Positions 6,809-9,063 of a stretch of 9,063 nt of DNA are shown one piece after another (position 1 is the stretch's first letter; every line of letters begins with the position of its first letter). The stretch lies in assembly GCA_937858165.1 (NCBI GenBank), contig CALLZA010000810.1:1-9063 (forward strand). Direction: 5' to 3'. This DNA comes from an uncultured Ardenticatenia bacterium (GTDB lineage Bacteria; Chloroflexota; Anaerolineae; Promineifilales; Promineifilaceae). The notes beneath the pieces are model-generated. The model searched no databases. It was not told the origin of the DNA and was given only the letters and a program-made list of their open reading frames with translations. A program made the translations under genes and the position numbers.

Positions 6809-6823
6809 TTTGCCAAATCGCCC
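6803..6823. repeat. perfect 10-bp-arm palindrome between divergent promoters
   Basis: GGGCGATTTG (6803-6812), one central C, and CAAATCGCCC (6814-6823) form a perfect dyad. It covers the -35 region of the minus-strand promoter and the TTGCCA -35 of the plus-strand promoter. It could be a regulator's operator or a copy of a dispersed palindromic repeat; its GCGATT core is shared with the palindrome at 871-896. Confidence 0.85.
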
Positions 6824-6837
6824 CACTGTGATAGAGT
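6810..6837 (+). promoter_or_regulatory. putative promoter of the LysM lipoprotein gene
   Basis: TTGCCA (6810-6815, five of six -35 consensus bases) is followed after 16 bases by TAGAGT (6832-6837, four of six -10 bases). Transcription would start near 6844, giving a leader of about 60 bases that carries a GC-rich hairpin. Confidence 0.4.
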
Positions 6838-6853
6838 ACATTATGTTTACACA

Positions 6854-6874
6854 CTCGGCCGCGGGGCGGCCGAG
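6854..6874 (+). other. GC-rich leader hairpin before the lipoprotein gene
   Basis: CTCGGCCGC (6854-6862) and GCGGCCGAG (6866-6874) form a perfect 9-bp stem around GGG. It lies 18 bases before the ribosome binding site in the predicted leader. No T-run follows, so it may stabilise the mRNA 5' end or tune translation. Confidence 0.55.
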
Positions 6875-6892
6875 ACCACCACAGCGGTGTAG

Positions 6893-6898
6893 AGGAGG
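6893..6898 (+). promoter_or_regulatory. ribosome binding site of the LysM lipoprotein gene
   Basis: AGGAGG, the full consensus, six bases before GTG at 6905. It fixes the GTG start, which also gives a complete lipoprotein signal peptide. Confidence 0.88.
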
Positions 6899-6904
6899 CT
6901 GCGG

Positions 6905-7354
6905 GTGAAACGCATAACCTATCCCTTGTTATTGGTTCTGTTGGTCGCGCTGGTTGCCGCGCTGAGCGCCTGTGTGCGGCCCGTGCCGGGTGTTGAGGAG
7001 CAGCCCGCGGCGACGGCCACACCGCTCGGCGCTATCATCAACCCGACCGTGTCTTTGCTGCCGACGCTGCCGCCCGACGGGCTGGTGGCCAGCCCCACCC
7101 CCCTGCCGGTGGCCCCGGTGGAAGCCAGCCCCACGCCCCTGCCGCCGCCGCCCGTCGATCCCACGGCCGCGCCGGTCGTTGAGCCGACGGCCGCGCCCAG
7201 CGGCGAGACGATCCACGTCGTCCAGGCGGGCGAAAACCTGTTCCGCATCGGGCTGCGCTATGGCTTCACGGCCCAGGAGCTGGCGACGTATAACAACATC
7301 CCCAACGTCGACGTTATCAGCGTCGGGCAGGAGATTCGCATCCCGGCACGGTAA
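6905..7354 (+). CDS. LysM-domain lipoprotein
   Basis: Secreted lipid-anchored protein, probably holding a peptidoglycan-binding LysM module at the cell surface. It has 149 residues. The signal peptide starts MKR, followed by a hydrophobic core (residues 6-20) and lipobox LSAC, with the lipidated cysteine at 23. Residues 24-100 are a proline/threonine/alanine-rich linker with imperfect repeats (ASPTPLP twice, at 62-68 and 74-80; DPTAAP and EPTAAP). Residues 102-147 are one LysM domain (IHVVQAGENLFRIGLRYG, then YNNIPNVDVISVGQEIRIP). The GTG start is supported by AGGAGG. No catalytic domain is attached, so it is more likely an anchor or wall-binding factor than a hydrolase. The Nudix gene follows 17 bases later on the same strand, probably co-transcribed. 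Confidence 0.93.
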   Translation: MKRITYPLLLVLLVALVAALSACVRPVPGVEEQPAATATPLGAIINPTVSLLPTLPPDGLVASPTPLPVAPVEASPTPLPPPPVDPTAAPVVEPTAAPSGETIHVVQAGENLFRIGLRYGFTAQELATYNNIPNVDVISVGQEIRIPAR

Positions 7355-7371
7355 CCTGGCGGACAGGTTGT

Positions 7372-7917
7372 ATGAACCTCGAACACTCCCGCATCGTCTG
7401 GCAGGGCAAGTGGCGCTTGCGCGTCGACAGCTTCCGGCTGGCCGACGGGCAGCTCTATGAGCGCGGCTTCATCGACCACCCCGGCGCGGTGGTGGTCGTG
7501 CCCTTGCTGCCCGGCGACGACGGAGACGGCGCTCACGGCCCGCAAGTGCTGATGCTGCGGCAGTACCGCCCGGCACTGGAGCGAACCATCCTGGAGTTGC
7601 CGGCCGGCACGCGCGAGACCGGTGAGCCGTGGCTGGAGTGCGCCCAGCGCGAGTTGCGCGAGGAGACGGGGCAGCGCGCCGCGTCGTTCGTCCCCCTGGG
7701 CGAGGTCTGGGCCGCGCCGGGGCTGACCAACGAACGCATGGCGCTGTTCCTGGCTGAGGGGCTGTCGGCCGACCCGCTGCCGATGGACATGGATGAGGAG
7801 ATCGTCGTGGAAGCGCACCCGCTGGCGGCAGTGGTGGCCATGGCGCTCGACGGCCGGCTGGACGACGCCAAGAGCGTCGTCGGCATCCTCCGCGCCGCGC
7901 GCCACCTCGGTCTGTAA
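7372..7917 (+). CDS. Nudix hydrolase, ADP-ribose pyrophosphatase-like
   Basis: Cytoplasmic hydrolase, probably cleaving ADP-ribose or a related nucleoside-diphosphate sugar to AMP and a sugar phosphate. It has 181 residues. The Nudix box runs from G79 to Q101 and fits GX5EX7REUXEEXGU, with REL at 93-95 and EE at 97-98; only the final hydrophobic position is changed (Q101). ADP-ribose pyrophosphatase traits: HPGAVVVVPL (36-45), RQYR (63-66), ELPAG (75-79), and proline P116 in APGLTNE, about 15 residues after the box, where the ADPRase subgroup has its diagnostic proline. The ATG at 7372 has only a weak Shine-Dalgarno (ACAGG). It follows the LysM lipoprotein by 17 bases; no functional link is evident. 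The inverted repeat begins two bases after the stop. Confidence 0.93.
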   Translation: MNLEHSRIVWQGKWRLRVDSFRLADGQLYERGFIDHPGAVVVVPLLPGDDGDGAHGPQVLMLRQYRPALERTILELPAGTRETGEPWLECAQRELREETGQRAASFVPLGEVWAAPGLTNERMALFLAEGLSADPLPMDMDEEIVVEAHPLAAVVAMALDGRLDDAKSVVGILRAARHLGL

Positions 7918-7918
7918 G

Positions 7919-8023
7919 AAGAAGCTCACGCAAAGGCGCGAAGGGGCAAAGACGCCAAGGAAGAGAAGGCTTTTCTCGCTTCCTTGGCGACTTTGCTTCT
8001 TAGCGCCTTTGCGTGAGCTTCTT
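7919..8023. repeat. 105-bp inverted repeat filling the convergent Nudix/Lon gap; likely two-way terminator
   Basis: The outer arms 7919-7939 and 8003-8023 are perfect 21-bp complements (containing CTCACGCAAAGGCGC). Inside, CAAAG/CTTTG (7947-7951 and 7991-7995) and CGCCAAGGAAG/CTTCCTTGGCG (7953-7963 and 7979-7989) pair exactly, with a small AGAA/TTCT inner stem near the loop. It starts two bases after the Nudix stop and ends inside the Lon stop codon, exactly filling the space between convergent genes. A hairpin of this size should end transcription from both sides. The acgcaaaggcgc-type sequence resembles a dispersed repeat I recall from intergenic regions of many environmental bacteria. The open frames it creates (containing LTQRREGAKT) are not real proteins. 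Confidence 0.93.
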
Positions 8024-8886
8024 AGGTCTGCTCTTCGTTGTGGTCTTCGCCGAAGGACTTTAGCTCCGTTGCCAGTTCCAGCAGCCGCTTCTTGACCGCG
8101 TTGTGGACTGTCCCTTCGGGATAGTCGCCGTCGGCGTTGGGCACGCCGGCGGGGCGGCCGGTCAGCAGTTCCAGCCCTTCGTTGATGTGGCTGACGGCCC
8201 AGACGTGGAAGCGGCCGTCGCGCGCCGCCTGCACCACGTCCTCGCGCAGCATCAGGTTGACGACGTTGGTGGCCGGGATGATGACCCCCTGCTCCCCGGT
8301 CAGGCCGCGGGCGCAGCAGATGTCGAAGAAACCCTCGATCTTCTCGTTGACCGAGCCGATGGGCTGAATCTCGCCGCGCTGATTGACCGAGCCGGTGACG
8401 CTGATGCCCTGGCGGATGGGGATGAGGCTCAGGCTGGAGAGCAGGGCGTAGAGTTCGCTCGACGAGGCGCTGTCGCCATCGACATAGACGTAGATCTGCT
8501 CGAACGTCAGACTGGCGTTGAGCGACAACGGCTGGTGCTGGGCATAGGTTCCACCCAGGTAGGCGTTGAGCGTCAGCACGCCCTTGTCGTGGTCGGGCAG
8601 CGACATGTCCGTTTCGCGCTCGATGTGGATGACGCCGTCGTCGCCCATGAAGGTGCGGGCGGTGATGCGGCTGGGGTGGCCGAAGGAGAACTCGCCGATC
8701 TCCAGCACCGACAGGCCGTTGACCTGGCCGACGACCTCATCCTCGGTGGCGATGAACAGCAAGCCTTCGAGTATCTCCTCGCGCAACTGCTCGGCGGCCA
8801 GATTGGCGCGGTGGGCGCGTTCGTCCAGCGATTGCTGCACGTCCTCGGCCGTCACCGTCTCGTGCCCGTTGGTCCCGGCCCAGTAG
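8022..8886 (-). CDS. Lon-family (LonB-like, AAA_32 type) ATP-dependent protease, C-terminal part
   Basis: C-terminal 287 residues of an ATP-dependent serine protease for misfolded or regulatory proteins; the ATPase part lies off the contig. Counting from the first whole native codon, TVTAEDVQQSLDERAHRAN (10-28) is the end of the ATPase region. It is followed by EVVGQVNGLSVLEIGEFSFG (50-69) and PSRITARTF, typical of the AAA_32/Lon_C family rather than classical LonA. The protease domain has the catalytic serine in DGDSASSSE (S139) and lysine in NEKIEGFF (K182), 43 residues apart, as in E. coli Lon (S679/K722). The charged tail after LLTGRPAG is variable. Translating through the adapter adds the false start MGSEMCIRDS, which must be removed. 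The stop codon overlaps the inverted repeat arm. Confidence 0.94.
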
Positions 8887-8952
8887 CTGTCTCTTATACA
8901 CATCTCCGAGCCCACGAGACCGTACTAGATCTCGTATGCCGTCTTCTGCTTG
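8887..8952. other. Illumina Nextera read-2 adapter, i7 index and P7 oligo (right end)
   Basis: Bases 8887-8905 (CTGTCTCTTATACACATCT) are the Tn5 mosaic end, 8906-8920 the read-2 overhang, 8921-8928 (CGTACTAG) the N702 index, and 8929-8952 the P7 oligo. It is the reverse complement of the left-end block, with the same index. The genomic insert ends at 8886. Confidence 0.99.
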
Positions 8953-9063
8953 AACACAAAAACACCATATACATTGTCACAGCTCCACCATCGCGTACGC
9001 TATACCTTGTACACACACCACATACCACGACACCACAGACTCCATTCTACTACATCTGCAGTA
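8953..9063. other. non-biological read-through noise (right end)
   Basis: 111 bases beyond the end of the P7 oligo, where no template exists. Composition is A/C-rich and far lower in GC than the genome. There is no open frame or motif of note. It is best read as spurious base calls after adapter run-off, extended by the assembler. Confidence 0.93.

Noticed and set aside
7793..8095. 100-residue open frame running from the Nudix gene through the inverted repeat
   Set aside because: It is out of frame with the Nudix protein and mostly made of translated repeat, a known kind of spurious protein.
100..8886. A new defence, secretion or mobile system
   Set aside because: All genes but one belong to recognisable envelope, protease or Nudix families in ordinary operons; no nuclease, helicase, reverse transcriptase, integrase or repeat array was seen.
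58..8928. Long terminal inverted repeats with Tn5 mosaic ends, looking like a composite transposon bounding the whole window
   Set aside because: The repeats are the Nextera tagmentation adapter with index and P7 oligo attached. There is no transposase gene, and the genes at both edges are cut mid-frame at the mosaic end.

Overview
The window is an assembled metagenomic or draft-genome contig with uncut sequencing adapter at both ends. Bases 58-99 and 8887-8928 are the Illumina Nextera transposase adapter plus the same i7 index in opposite orientations. They are followed outward by P7 flow-cell oligo (34-57, 8929-8952) and by A/C-rich read-through noise (1-33 read in reverse, and 8953-9063). 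Only about 100-8886 is biological, and the genes at both edges are cut by the library fragment ends, not by biology.

The DNA is GC-rich. Gene content (mreBCD plus a PBP2 gene, an AAA/Lon-type protease of the LonB-like kind, a proline/threonine-rich LysM lipoprotein, and an EPS-type sugar transferase) and the style of the proteins suggest a Chloroflexota bacterium, perhaps near the Anaerolineae or Promineifilum-like lineages. This is inference from remembered family resemblance, not a search.

Layout. (1) 100-3372, minus strand: a cell-shape operon transcribed mreB > mreC > mreD > mrdA (PBP2, cut). A perfect TATAAT -10 box lies upstream at 3495-3500, and a palindrome lies between mreD and mrdA. 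(2) 3373-3714: divergent intergenic region with an 85-bp nested palindrome. (3) 3715-4134, plus strand: a 139-aa protein I do not recognise. (4) 4140-6730, minus strand: a two-gene exopolysaccharide operon, a GT4 glycosyltransferase overlapping a polyprenyl-phosphate sugar-1-phosphate transferase by ATGA. (5) 6731-6904: divergent promoter region with a perfect 10-bp-arm palindrome lying over both -35 regions. (6) 6905-7917, plus strand: LysM lipoprotein, then a Nudix ADP-ribose pyrophosphatase-like gene. (7) 7918-8021: a long inverted repeat filling the convergent gap. (8) 8022-8886, minus strand: the C-terminal part of a Lon-family protease.

Together the genes are mostly envelope housekeeping: MreBCD/PBP2 direct lateral wall synthesis, the GT/sugar transferase pair starts and extends a surface glycan, and the LysM lipoprotein probably binds peptidoglycan. 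I found no defence system, CRISPR array, integrase, transposase gene or other sign of a new multi-gene system. The points worth a second look are the adapter artefacts, including chimeric protein ends, four distinct intergenic palindromes, and the unknown 139-aa protein.
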